Shown one piece after another: positions 24,212 to 32,249 of a DNA stretch of 64,000 nucleotides (positions are counted from its first letter, which is position 1; the number at the start of each line of letters is the position of its first letter). Both the position numbers and the translations under genes were made by a program. The notes below the pieces were generated by a model. It had not been told where the DNA came from, made no database searches, and saw only the letters and a program-made list of their open reading frames with translations. Origin of the DNA: Natrinema sp. DC36 (GTDB taxonomy: Archaea; Halobacteriota; Halobacteria; Halobacteriales; Natrialbaceae); the NCBI RefSeq assembly GCF_020405225.1, contig NZ_CP084472.1:1054001-1118000 (forward strand), written 5' to 3'.

Positions 24212-24658
24212 ATGGAATCGGGACCCGTGTACGGCGATATTTTGGTTCCGACCGACGGGAGTGACTCGAGCACGGCAGCGGTCGAGCAGGCCGTCGCGAT
24301 AGCCGAGGGGGAATCGACGACGGTCCATTTCCTCCACGTCGTGGACGTGGGGACGGAGATGTCCGCATCCGCGTCGGGCAACATCGCATCTCAACTCACG
24401 GAGATGCTCGAGGAAGAAGCCGAATCGGCCCTCGACGACGCGGTAAGCCGGGCCGAGGCCGCCAGCGTCGACTACGAGCAAACCACGCGCGAGGGAGACC
24501 CCCACGAGGTGATCGAGAAGTACAGTGCCGAACACGACATCGACCTCGTCGTCATGGGGGCCAGTGGTCAGTCGGGGTTGAAAGAACGGCTTCTCGGGAG
24601 CACGACCGATCGCGTGGTGCGTACGGTCGAGACGTCGGTGTTGATCGCGCGGCCCTGA
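24212..24658 (+). CDS. Universal stress protein (UspA family)
   Basis: 148 residues, one Usp domain. DILVPTDGSDSSTAAVEQA at the start and GASGQSGLKERLLGSTTDRV near residue 122 to 141. The latter keeps the G-x2-G-x9-G-S/T ATP-binding pattern, so it should bind ATP. Such proteins buffer stress responses in haloarchaea. Single-gene unit, convergent with fumC, with a hairpin between them. Confidence 0.9.
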   Translation: MESGPVYGDILVPTDGSDSSTAAVEQAVAIAEGESTTVHFLHVVDVGTEMSASASGNIASQLTEMLEEEAESALDDAVSRAEAASVDYEQTTREGDPHEVIEKYSAEHDIDLVVMGASGQSGLKERLLGSTTDRVVRTVETSVLIARP

Positions 24659-24668
24659 GCGAGCCGGA

Positions 24669-24693
24669 ACTCGTCAATTGAAACAAAACGAGT
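24669..24693. terminator. Hairpin between uspA and fumC
   Basis: ACTCGT and ACGAGT form six-base arms around a 13-base A-rich loop in the 48-base gap between two convergent genes. Serves as a candidate bidirectional terminator. Confidence 0.4.
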
Positions 24694-24706
24694 CGCGCTG
24701 ATCGTC

Positions 24707-26122
24707 TCAGTCGTCCTGTCCGAGAATGCCGCGCTCGGTCATCTTCCGGGGGTCGAGCACCTCGTCGGCCTCCTCCTCGGTGAGATACCCCTTCTCGAGG
24801 ACGACTTCGCGAACGGTCTTGTCCTCCTTGAGCGCGGTCTTGGCGACCTCGCTGGCCTTGTCGTAGCCGATATGGACGTTCAGCGAGGTGGCCATCGCCA
24901 TCGACTGCTCGACTCGCGACTCGCAGTACTCTTCGTTGGCCTCGAGTTTCCGGACGAAGCGCTCGCCGAAGACCTGGCTCGCGTTCGAGATGAGTTCGGC
25001 CGACTCGAGGAAGTTGTGCGCCAGCACGGGCTTGTAGAGGTTGAGGTCGATCTGGCCCTCCGCCGCGCCTGCGGAGACGGCGGCGTCGTTGCCGACGACC
25101 TGCTTGTGGACCTGGTTGACGGCCTCGGCGACGACCGGGTTGATCTTGCCGGGCATGATCGAGGAGCCGGGCTGGTTCTCGGGCTGTTCGATCTCGCCGA
25201 GTCCGTTACGCGGACCCGACGCCAGCAGTCGCAGGTCGTTAGCGATCTTGTTCAGCGAACCGGCCACGGTTCGCAGCGCGCCGTGAGCTTCGCTCATCGC
25301 GTCGTGGGCGGCCTGTGCCTCGAAGTGGTTGTCGGCCTCGCGGAACTGGACGCCGGTCTCCTTCGTGATGTACTCGGCCGCGCGGCCGGGGAACTCCTCG
25401 TGGGTGTTTAGCCCCGTGCCGGTCGCGGTGCCGCCGAGCGCGAGTTCGCCGAGGTGGTCGCGGACCCCGTCGACGCGCGCCAGCCCCTTCGCGACCTGCG
25501 TCCGGTAGCCGCCGAACTCCTGACCCAGCGTGACCGGCGTGGCGTCCTGCAGGTGCGTGCGGCCCGTCTTGACCACGTCGTCGAACTCCTCTTCCTTCTC
25601 CTCGAGCGCCTCGCGAAGGGTATCCAGTGCCGGGATGACGTCTTTCTCGACGGCCTCGAGGGAAGCCACGTGCATCGCGGTCGGGATGACGTCGTTGGAC
25701 GACTGGCCGTAGTTGACGTGATCGTTAGGGTGGACGACGCGGTCGCCGATCTCGCTGCCCATGATCTCGGCGGCGCGGTTGGCGATGACCTCGTTGGCGT
25801 TCATGTTCGAGGAGGTCCCGGAGCCGGTCTGGAAGATGTCGACCGGGAACTGATCGTCGTGTTCGCCGGCGATGACTTCGTCGGCGGCCTCGATAATCGC
25901 CTCGGCGACATCATCGTCGACCAGGTCGAGGTCGCGGTTGGCCTGCGCGGCGGCCTTCTTGACGACGCCGAGCCCGCGGACGAACCGGCGGCTGAACGTG
26001 ATCCCCGAGATAGGGAAGTTCCCGATGGCGCGCTGGGTCTGGGCACCCCAGTAGGCGTCCGCGGGTACCTGCATCTCGCCGAGGCTGTCCTCCTCGATTC
26101 GGTAGTCGTCTCCGTCTGCCAT
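24707..26122 (-). CDS. fumC: Fumarate hydratase class II
   Basis: 471 residues from the ATG at 26122. The frame stays open to 26521, but that stretch is arginine-rich noise overlapping another gene. Interconverts fumarate and malate in the TCA cycle; homotetramer. Contains the superfamily signature SSIMPGKINPVVAEA, the substrate-site segments TGSGTSSNMNANEVIANR and HPNDHVNYGQSSNDVIPT, and TGRTHLQDATPVTLGQEF. Length matches bacterial/archaeal FumC. A TATA-like ATTTTACC near 26149 lies about 27 bases before the ATG, within the end of the preceding PH gene. Confidence 0.96.
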   Translation of the reverse strand: MADGDDYRIEEDSLGEMQVPADAYWGAQTQRAIGNFPISGITFSRRFVRGLGVVKKAAAQANRDLDLVDDDVAEAIIEAADEVIAGEHDDQFPVDIFQTGSGTSSNMNANEVIANRAAEIMGSEIGDRVVHPNDHVNYGQSSNDVIPTAMHVASLEAVEKDVIPALDTLREALEEKEEEFDDVVKTGRTHLQDATPVTLGQEFGGYRTQVAKGLARVDGVRDHLGELALGGTATGTGLNTHEEFPGRAAEYITKETGVQFREADNHFEAQAAHDAMSEAHGALRTVAGSLNKIANDLRLLASGPRNGLGEIEQPENQPGSSIMPGKINPVVAEAVNQVHKQVVGNDAAVSAGAAEGQIDLNLYKPVLAHNFLESAELISNASQVFGERFVRKLEANEEYCESRVEQSMAMATSLNVHIGYDKASEVAKTALKEDKTVREVVLEKGYLTEEEADEVLDPRKMTERGILGQDD

Positions 26123-26142
26123 ACGCGGAGGCTCGGGGTCGG

Positions 26143-27747
26143 TCAGGTAAAATCCACCGAAAGCCCGATATCGTTCTCGCGAGCGCGTTCTCGCAAGGCG
26201 GACTGGAGCCGCTCCCGACCCGTGCCGTGGACATCGCGAGCCGTCTCGAGGGCGATATCGTCGATCGTCGGCGTCCCCCAGGCGAACGTGCGCGAACTGG
26301 CGGTGTCGACGGCCAGCGACGCCAGTCCGAGCCGGCGCTGAAAGACCGATCGCCGCGTCGAAACCGTCTGGATCCGGTAGTAGGGAACGACGGTCGTCCG
26401 ACGCTTCCAGAAGCCGCTCCGGATCACGAGGTGGTCCTCGCCGACGAAGTAGCCCAGATTGACGTACTTCAGGTGGGCCGCGGGGGGCACCGCGGCGAAG
26501 ACGACCGCGGCGAGATACCACCGCTCGAGGCCGGTTACCTGCGCGAGTCCGAAGGCCGCAGCGACGACGATAGCCGCAACGATGGCGTACCGGACGAGGT
26601 AGCGCCGGCGGGCCAGCGTCGGCGGACTCCGGAATCGAGGGGATTCGACGCCGGTGAGGTTCTCGGCGAACCGATAGACGCGATCGGTTCCGGCCAGAGG
26701 AACGGCCGACTGGCTGCCGCTACTGCTGTCGGGGCCGTATCCCGCGGTTTCGACCCAGAGGCCGGCGTAGCCGACCAGTCGCTGGAGCGGGTTCTCGGTG
26801 ACGGTGACCGACTGGACCTTCTCGACGGGGATCGAGCCGCTGTAGCGCTGGATCAGGCCGCGCTCGTAGACGAAATCGTCCCCGGCCCGCCCGAGGCGGA
26901 ACCCGTAGTAGTTCGCGACCGTGTAGACCGCGCTGGCGACGTACGTGGCGACCGACCACTGGATGAGGGAGATCCCGATCAACACGAGGAGGGGTCCCAT
27001 ACCGGCACCGTCGACCGCTTCCGGACCCCCGAACGGGCGAGCGATGTCGAGAACGAACGCCGGGACGAGGCTCGAACCGGAATTGGCACCGCCGAAGAAG
27101 AACAGTATCGCGATCGGGAAGGCCGCTGCGCCCCACCGGAACGAGGTCAGCGCGTAGAGCAGAAGTTCGCGGACCTCGAGGTCGAAGAGGAGGGTGGGTT
27201 TCCCATCGCCTCGAGAGCGCTCTTGCTGTACCCGCTCGCCGACATCGGTAGCCGAGTCGTCGCCGTCGGCCGGGGCCGCGCGATCGTCAGCGTCCACTTC
27301 GTCGTCCGTCTCGGCCGTCAGTCGGCGGATTTCGGCCCGAAGGCGTTCGGCCTCGCCTTCGCTGACGTAGTTCAATGTCGCCTCGGTGTCGCCGCCCCCA
27401 GCAGTTTCGATCGAGACGACGGCGAGTCCGAGAACCCGGTGGAACACGCCCTGCGAGACGTCCACGTTCTGGATCCGGCGATACGGAATTTCGCGCGACC
27501 GGCGGGAGAAGACGCCCGAGGTAACGTCGAAGGTGTCCGATGTTGCCTCGTAGGCGAATCGGTAGTAGTACGCGATCCCGTAGCCGATGCCGGCGACGAG
27601 GCCGATCGGGGCCAGCACGAACAGCAGATCGATATCGACGTCGAAGAAGCTGGACCCCACCCCAACGAGAAATACCGGAACCGAAAATCCGGTCAGCCCA
27701 CGCTGAAGTGCCATCGTCACCGCGCTGAGCGGATGCAAGCGATTCAT
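26143..27747 (-). CDS. Membrane protein with repeated bPH2/DUF304 domains, YdbT-like, copy 2
   Basis: 534 residues from the ATG at 27747, the same length as the paralogue at 19546-21150. This start (MNRLHPLSAVT) aligns with the paralogue start (MKKLHPASVAV), so the ATG at 27759 is rejected. Same plan: membrane pair, PH (TSDTFDVTSGVFSRRSREIP), acidic linker (TDDEVDADDRAAPADGDDSA), membrane pair, PH (DDFVYERGLIQRYSGSIPVE), two short hydrophobic stretches, and a final PH (LVIRSGFWKRRTTVVPYYRI). One base separates it from its small partner. Similar throughout but diverged, consistent with an old duplication. Confidence 0.85.
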   Translation of the reverse strand: MNRLHPLSAVTMALQRGLTGFSVPVFLVGVGSSFFDVDIDLLFVLAPIGLVAGIGYGIAYYYRFAYEATSDTFDVTSGVFSRRSREIPYRRIQNVDVSQGVFHRVLGLAVVSIETAGGGDTEATLNYVSEGEAERLRAEIRRLTAETDDEVDADDRAAPADGDDSATDVGERVQQERSRGDGKPTLLFDLEVRELLLYALTSFRWGAAAFPIAILFFFGGANSGSSLVPAFVLDIARPFGGPEAVDGAGMGPLLVLIGISLIQWSVATYVASAVYTVANYYGFRLGRAGDDFVYERGLIQRYSGSIPVEKVQSVTVTENPLQRLVGYAGLWVETAGYGPDSSSGSQSAVPLAGTDRVYRFAENLTGVESPRFRSPPTLARRRYLVRYAIVAAIVVAAAFGLAQVTGLERWYLAAVVFAAVPPAAHLKYVNLGYFVGEDHLVIRSGFWKRRTTVVPYYRIQTVSTRRSVFQRRLGLASLAVDTASSRTFAWGTPTIDDIALETARDVHGTGRERLQSALRERARENDIGLSVDFT

Positions 27748-27748
27748 G

Positions 27749-28210
27749 TCAGACGGCATCCTCGGCTTCGCTCTCGACGGCCAGTTCGCGGAGGGTGTCC
27801 TGGAGACGCCGCGCGCGATCAGGGGTTAATCCGGGGATCCGTACGTCCGCGTTCCGGGAGCCGGCCGTGTAGACCACGACGCTCGAGAGGCCGAGCACCC
27901 GCTCGACGGGGCCGAACTGCGTGTCGACGTGCTGGACGCGGACGAAGGGAACGGCCGTCTCGACGAACGTGACGACGCCGCGCTCGAGGTAGAGGGCGTC
28001 GTCCTGCAGCTCGAACCGCCAGAGCTGATACAGGCGGAGCGCGTAGACGGTTCCCAAGACGAGTCCGATGGCGACGACGCCGGCGATTACCGCCTGCGGA
28101 ACGGTGAATTGCCACTGATCGAGGCCGAAGAGGATCCCGCCGAGGACGATCGCGACGATCGCCCCGCGGGCGATCCAGAGCAACCTGATGCGGGGGTGGA
28201 GGGATTCCAT
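27749..28210 (-). CDS. Small PH-domain (DUF304) membrane protein, YdbS-like, copy 2
   Basis: 153 residues. Two membrane helices (IRLLWIARGAIVAIVLGGIL, TVPQAVIAGVVAIGLVLGTV) and one PH domain with DALYLERGVVTFVETAVPFV, VQHVDTQFGPVERVLGLSSV and YTAGSRNADVRIPGLTPDRA. The last motif is nearly identical to the copy at 21147-21635. It lies upstream of the large partner in the same order as copy 1, so the whole operon, not single genes, was duplicated. Confidence 0.85.
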   Translation of the reverse strand: MESLHPRIRLLWIARGAIVAIVLGGILFGLDQWQFTVPQAVIAGVVAIGLVLGTVYALRLYQLWRFELQDDALYLERGVVTFVETAVPFVRVQHVDTQFGPVERVLGLSSVVVYTAGSRNADVRIPGLTPDRARRLQDTLRELAVESEAEDAV

Positions 28211-28295
28211 ATCTATAACGTGTCAGGACTGGTGGATAAAGCTACGGTTCCGGCGGAGGCGGATCGAGGAGAAACCCGGTCGACAGTGGTAGCGG

Positions 28296-28799
28296 TCAGT
28301 TCCTGCCGGGGACCGTGAGTACGGGAACGGACGCCGATCGGCGGACTCGTTCGGTGACGCTCGTCGAGGAGATGTATCGACGGAGACCGGTTCGAGTCGG
28401 TTCGCCCAGCACGATGAGGTCGATATCGTTGTGGCTCGCGTAGCGAACGATTTCTTCGGCCGGGTCGCCGTATCTGAGCCGTTTCTCGACCGAAACGTCG
28501 GTTTCGGCAGCCGCGTCGCCGACCGCATCCAGGGACGCTTCCGCGCTCGCCTCGCGTCTCTCTACGACCATATCCCACCGGTCGACCGACGCGTTCATTC
28601 GAACGACCGACAGCGCGTCGACTCGCGCGTCGTGGCGAACCGCTTCCGAGATGGCGACCGAACCGACCGCATCGTCCGTCTCGCCGTCGATCGCGACCAG
28701 GACGCGATCGAATCTTCCCGTCTCGTTCGGGAGCGTGCCCGCGACGTTCTGGCCGCCGGTCGTGGTCGACTCGTTCGTTCCTCTCGACTTCGATGACAT
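28296..28799 (-). CDS. UspA-family protein with degenerate ATP motif
   Basis: 167 residues. A 30-residue Ser/Thr/Asn-rich N-terminal extension precedes a Usp fold: DRVLVAIDGETDDAVGSVAI, GDPAEEIVRYASHNDIDLIV. The expected G-x2-G-x9-G-S/T segment reads GEPTRTGLRRYISSTSVTER, lacking the last Gly, so ATP binding is doubtful. A TATA-like ATATTTAG at about 28828 lies in front. Follows the second PH operon but has its own promoter region. Confidence 0.82.
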   Translation of the reverse strand: MSSKSRGTNESTTTGGQNVAGTLPNETGRFDRVLVAIDGETDDAVGSVAISEAVRHDARVDALSVVRMNASVDRWDMVVERREASAEASLDAVGDAAAETDVSVEKRLRYGDPAEEIVRYASHNDIDLIVLGEPTRTGLRRYISSTSVTERVRRSASVPVLTVPGRN

Positions 28800-29028
28800 T
28801 ACGTCACGATACCGGGAAGAGAGCTAAATATCTATCCAGAAAATTATGCATAGCGTCTCATGATTTCGTTCCTCAAGCCCGAATGCGGGCCGTGAATCGA
28901 CTTCACGGCGTGAAACGAGTGCACGATCGCACGAACACGTCGCCGGCGCTTGGCGGGACGGTCCGGACGCAGTCGAACCACCGGCCGATTGTCAGGGTCA
29001 ACGGCGACCGCGGAGAACGGACGTCCCG
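28800..29028. other. Intergenic region with tandem hairpins
   Basis: 229 bases, no gene. Holds the UspA promoter at the left. At 28877-28890 there is a five-base-arm hairpin (GCCCG/CGGGC), immediately followed by a perfect eight-base-arm hairpin GCCGTGAA/TTCACGGC with loop TCGAC (28889-28909). These could terminate bolA transcription or be the remains of a mobile-element end. Confidence 0.5.
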
Positions 29029-29286
29029 CTATTCGGCCTCGAGATCAGCGTACTCCTCGGGCGTGTACGTCGATAGCTCGAGGGCGTGGATGTCGGTCGT
29101 CATGTGGTCGCCGAGCGCGTCGTACACCTGCTGGTGTTGCTGGACGAGTGGCAATCCATCGAAGACTGGCGAGACGACCGTCGCGGCGAGGTGGTCCTCG
29201 TCGTGTTCGTCACGCGCGTGGGAGACCGTCGCCTCGCAATCCTCGAGATTCGATTCGATGAGTTCCTCGACGGCAGCTGGATTCAT
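29029..29286 (-). CDS. BolA-family protein
   Basis: 85 residues from the ATG at 29286. Small alpha/beta KH-like fold: MNPAAVEELIESNLEDCEAT, then HLAATVVSPVFDGLPLVQQH with QQVYDALGDHM, the conserved BolA segment (LPLVQQHQxVYxAL). BolA proteins usually partner monothiol glutaredoxins or act in Fe-S assembly; a NifU-like scaffold gene lies 91 bases upstream on the same strand, supporting that. A cysteine at residue 17 is the only one. Confidence 0.85.
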   Translation of the reverse strand: MNPAAVEELIESNLEDCEATVSHARDEHDEDHLAATVVSPVFDGLPLVQQHQQVYDALGDHMTTDIHALELSTYTPEEYADLEAE

Positions 29287-29377
29287 ACTGGGTGAAAAAC
29301 GCGCTCGAGGCAAAAGCGCCCCGGTCGCGGCCAGTGGGACGGCCGGTCAGCGACAGTGAAACTGCGAGCCGTCGGAG

Positions 29378-29704
29378 TCAGAACGGGGTATCGGGCGGCA
29401 CGTCACGGCCAGAGGAGCCCTGCTCGGCCAGTCCGTCGAGCCCGGTACTCACGGAGACGTGGTCGATCCCGTCTATTTCGGCCGGGAGACGCTGCTGAAT
29501 CGCTTGGGTCGTCATCGGGCTGACCCCACAGCCGCTACACGCGCCGCTGAGATTGATCGAGACGCGGCGCTCGTCCAGGTCGATGTCGGTGATCGACGAA
29601 TCGCCACCGTGCATCTCGATCTGGGGAAAGTTCCGGCGGAGGAACAGCGATACGTCTTCGCGAACGGCGTCCTCGGGGGACTGCTCCGGCTCGGACTCAC
29701 TCAT
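29378..29704 (-). CDS. NifU C-terminal-domain Fe-S scaffold protein
   Basis: 108 residues from the ATG at 29704. DVSLFLRRNFPQIEMHGGDS starts the NifU-like domain and SGACSGCGVSPMTTQ carries the CxxC (Cys56, Cys59) that holds a cluster in a dimer. A TATA box AGATATATACT at 29725-29735 (minus AGTATATATCT) sits about 26 bases before the ATG, giving a leaderless transcript. Upstream of bolA on the same strand. The C-terminal 25 residues are an extra Gly/Ser-rich tail. Confidence 0.88.
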   Translation of the reverse strand: MSESEPEQSPEDAVREDVSLFLRRNFPQIEMHGGDSSITDIDLDERRVSINLSGACSGCGVSPMTTQAIQQRLPAEIDGIDHVSVSTGLDGLAEQGSSGRDVPPDTPF

Positions 29705-29724
29705 ACGTAGACCAAACGACTGGA

Positions 29725-29735
29725 GAGATATATAC
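29725..29735 (-). promoter_or_regulatory. TATA box of the NifU-like gene
   Basis: AGTATATATCT on the minus strand, centred about 26 bases from the start codon at 29704; standard spacing for a leaderless haloarchaeal transcript. Confidence 0.6.
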
Positions 29736-29872
29736 TGTCGGGCGAACCGGTTCATGGTCGCGTCCTCGAGCCAGCACGACTGTCTTCGAGGCGGCACGTA
29801 CTCGAGACCGCGCCCGCCCGCGGGGGCCGAGATGACGGCGACTTTATGCCGATCCGAGCCGCCGTCTCCCAT

Positions 29873-30394
29873 ATGTCACTGGCAGCCGAGACGCGCCGGG
29901 CGGTCGACCGTCACCCGTTCCTCCGGACCGCCCTGCGAGCCGGCGTCGTCAACTACACCGCCGCCGCCCGCTATCTCGATATCGATGGCGAGATCGACGC
30001 TATCGCGACTGCGCTCCGGCGGTACGCCGAGGAGTTACCGACCTACGAGACCGAGTCGCGAACCGTCCGCGTCCGAATGGAGAGCGGGATCGGGCCGCTC
30101 GAGGGCGGGGACGAACGCGGGACCTCAATCGCTGGCGACGACGCGCTCGTCACCGTCGGCGGGTCGGCCTTCGGTCCCTCCAGCGGCGACCGAACCGCCA
30201 TCGTCGCGACCGGCGACGTGGATACGGCGGCGCTCGCCGAGGTGCTGGCACGGCTCTCGCTCGAGGAGATTTCGCCGAGTGCGGCGGCGGTCGCCGACGG
30301 CACGCTGGTCGTCGTGGTCGCTCGGCTCGAGGGGGCGAACGCGCTGCGAGCGGTGGAAGCGGCGCTCGATCGCGTGGGCGTTCGGAGGGAGTGA
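29873..30394 (+). CDS. Haloarchaeal conserved protein, regulatory ACT-like pattern
   Basis: 173 residues from the ATG at 29873 (an in-frame ATG at 29846 adds nine residues). The N-terminus reads LAAETRRAVDRHPFLRTALR and GVVNYTAAARYLDIDGEIDA, a helical region like those preceding ACT domains in small archaeal regulators. The C-terminal half is a beta-alpha-beta pattern (TAIVATGDVDTAALAEVLAR, VADGTLVVVVARLEGANALR). I recognise it as a widespread haloarchaeal family without an assigned function; no catalytic motif. Confidence 0.75.
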   Translation: MSLAAETRRAVDRHPFLRTALRAGVVNYTAAARYLDIDGEIDAIATALRRYAEELPTYETESRTVRVRMESGIGPLEGGDERGTSIAGDDALVTVGGSAFGPSSGDRTAIVATGDVDTAALAEVLARLSLEEISPSAAAVADGTLVVVVARLEGANALRAVEAALDRVGVRRE

Positions 30395-30420
30395 GAGACG
30401 GGCGAAAGGGGCGAGCAAAA

Positions 30421-30828
30421 TCAGTTATCGCTGCTATCGTACGCCTCGCCGAAATCCCACTCGCGACGGAGGAGCTCTTCGACACCGTGCTCGAGGAGGA
30501 CGTCACCGAGGATCGTCGCCCTGTAGTACGTATAGAGTCCGTCGCTGTCCCGTTCCGTTCGGACACGTTTCTCGATGAGCCCGACGTCTCGGAGTTTGTT
30601 GAGATGGTAGTGGAGCGTACTGTCGTCGATCTCCAGCACCGAATCGAGCTCCGTCGGTGTCAGCTCGTCCGCGTGAGAGAGTCGGTAGACGATCTCGAAT
30701 CGGGTTCGATTCCCGATCGCGGCCTGCATCTCGAGATACTCCTCGAGGGAGAGGACGCTCTGCTCCGGCAGGAGATCCTCCGGATCGGTCGGATCGCCGT
30801 CAGCGATCCGCGTGTGTTTCGTCCCCAT
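30421..30828 (-). CDS. ArsR-type winged-helix transcriptional regulator
   Basis: 135 residues from the ATG at 30828. wHTH: LEMQAAIGNRTRFEIVYRLS, DELTPTELDSVLEIDDSTLH and YHLNKLRDVGLIEKRVRTER, then a short wing (LYTYYRATI). No metal-binding cysteines, so it is not a typical metal-sensing ArsR. Transcribed divergently from the 206-aa gene at 30927 across a 98-base region with one clear TATA box, so it probably regulates that gene or itself. Confidence 0.82.
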   Translation of the reverse strand: MGTKHTRIADGDPTDPEDLLPEQSVLSLEEYLEMQAAIGNRTRFEIVYRLSHADELTPTELDSVLEIDDSTLHYHLNKLRDVGLIEKRVRTERDSDGLYTYYRATILGDVLLEHGVEELLRREWDFGEAYDSSDN

Positions 30829-30895
30829 CGTACCACGAACTACTCGCTCTCGTCTCTTAGTCCTTGTCAAGCCAGCATTTGCTGAAAACATGCTT

Positions 30896-30905
30896 CTTTA
30901 TATAC
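30896..30905 (+). promoter_or_regulatory. TATA box of the 206-aa gene
   Basis: TTTATATACT lies about 27 bases before the ATG at 30927; the plus-strand transcript should be leaderless. Located between divergent regulator and target gene. Confidence 0.65.
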
Positions 30906-30926
30906 TGTCGGCAGATTATTCCGGCT

Positions 30927-31547
30927 ATGACGCAGGAGATTACGCGGGATCTTATCACGGACCGGCTTGGCACCGTGAAATACGATCGATTTCTCCTCTA
31001 TCTGATGGGGCCGTATAAATCGTTCAATTTGAACTACGTGCTGACCGATGAGGAACGGCAGAACGTATCCGTTGCAGACCTCCCCGGGCCCCTCAGAAAA
31101 CTCTTCCAGAATGAAGACGCAATCGACGAGGCGGAAGCCCTGCTCCGACGAGTGCAAGGGACGCTTCGGACGAACCCAGGCGTAAACGCGTTCCTCGCGG
31201 TCGATACCGACGTCGATACGGACGACATCGATGCAGTAACACAGAGCATCGAGTACACCCGATGCTCGAATACGACCGTGTTCGTCGTCCCGTTCCTCGG
31301 ACACAACTTCGGTGTCGGAGAAGAGGCGGGCAGTATCTTAGAGAACGTCGCGGAGACGCACGGTGACAGGATCGTCTTCGTCCACGAGGCGAACGTGACC
31401 AGTGAGATGATTCGATCGGCACGGACTCGGTGGGATCTCCGCATCGAGACGTACGAGACCGAAACGGAACTCGTCGATATCGTGCGACGGTTCGTCGTCA
31501 CGACGATGAATCGCGAACGATTCGGTGATCTCGAGGCGCTCGACTGA
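30927..31547 (+). CDS. Conserved haloarchaeal protein, nucleotide/effector-like, paired with ArsR regulator
   Basis: 206 residues from the ATG at 30927. The start is fixed by the TATA 27 bases upstream; longer in-frame codons would lie before the promoter. Sequence: KYDRFLLYLMGPYKSFNLNY at residues 13 to 33, VNAFLAVDTDVDTDDIDAVT, NTTVFVVPFLGHNFGVGEEA, ETHGDRIVFVHEANVTSEMI. The beta-alpha alternation and GPYKSFNL/GHNFGVGEEAGSI motifs suggest a Rossmann-like or TIR/nucleoside-deoxyribosyltransferase-like fold. I do not recognise an experimentally known family. Base composition is lower in G+C than its neighbours. Confidence 0.72.
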   Translation: MTQEITRDLITDRLGTVKYDRFLLYLMGPYKSFNLNYVLTDEERQNVSVADLPGPLRKLFQNEDAIDEAEALLRRVQGTLRTNPGVNAFLAVDTDVDTDDIDAVTQSIEYTRCSNTTVFVVPFLGHNFGVGEEAGSILENVAETHGDRIVFVHEANVTSEMIRSARTRWDLRIETYETETELVDIVRRFVVTTMNRERFGDLEALD

Positions 31548-31655
31548 GTACCAGCCCAATACTGTAATTACGCCAGTCTCTCTGTCTGGAGAGTAGTTCG
31601 GTGCGGACAGTCACCCGAGCGCAACTGATTTGTGGCTTATGGCGAACGATATCGT

Positions 31656-32249
31656 ATGTTGATTCAGGCCGTCTCCGATCCGGCGGACGAGCCGATTCCC
31701 AGGACGATCCTCGCGGAGCTGATCGACAATACGATCGCTGCGCTGCCGAACGTACTCTCGGGCGCTCTCTTCCTGGTAGTCGCCTCTCTCCTGATCAAGA
31801 TCGCGCTGTGGGTCACTCGGTCCGTCCTCGAGCGAATGCATCCCGACGAGCAGCGGCTCATCGTCGATCTCTCCGTGACGATCGTGGGTATCTTCCTCTG
31901 GTTCGGTGCTGCACTCGCCTTTCTGAAAATCGTCGGTCTGGGTGACGTTGCGGCCAGTTTGGGGACTGCCGGCGGATTCATCGGGTTGGGCGTCGCGTTC
32001 GCGCTCAAGGAAATGATCGCGGATACGGTCGCGGGAATCTACCTGCTCCGCGATCCGGATTTCGAAGTCGGCGACACCGTCAATACGGCTTCGGTCACCG
32101 GAACGGTCACCCAGATCGACCTTCGGAAGACGCGAATCCGGGCGACGGATGGGACGCTGGTCGTCCTCGCGAATCGTGACGTCGAAAAGAAGTGGACGAA
32201 CGAGTCGAGCCCCGTAAGCGAATCGCGGGTCGAAACACACGCCGAGTAG
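31656..32249 (+). CDS. Small-conductance mechanosensitive channel (MscS family)
   Basis: 197 residues from the ATG at 31656; a GTG at 31632 could add eight. Three membrane spans: LSGALFLVVASLLIKIALWV, IVGIFLWFGAALAFLKI, and the pore-lining third helix LGTAGGFIGLGVAFALKEMI with the Gly/Ala pattern. A short MscS beta domain follows (PDFEVGDTVNTASVTGTVTQ, TDGTLVVLANRDVEKKWTN). It lacks most of the C-terminal vestibule, so it is a minimal MscS. Releases osmolytes at hypo-osmotic shock. Confidence 0.88.
   Translation: MLIQAVSDPADEPIPRTILAELIDNTIAALPNVLSGALFLVVASLLIKIALWVTRSVLERMHPDEQRLIVDLSVTIVGIFLWFGAALAFLKIVGLGDVAASLGTAGGFIGLGVAFALKEMIADTVAGIYLLRDPDFEVGDTVNTASVTGTVTQIDLRKTRIRATDGTLVVLANRDVEKKWTNESSPVSESRVETHAE

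Noticed and set aside
22907-24535. 542-aa minus-strand frame
   Set aside because: Complementary shadow of the CNNM and UspA genes, which have clear family motifs on the plus strand.
26123-26521. Upstream extension of fumC (to 604 aa)
   Set aside because: Overlaps the PH-domain gene and is arginine-rich; FumC starts normally at 26122.
26227-27972. 581-aa plus-strand frame
   Set aside because: Antisense of the second PH-domain operon; no recognisable domain.
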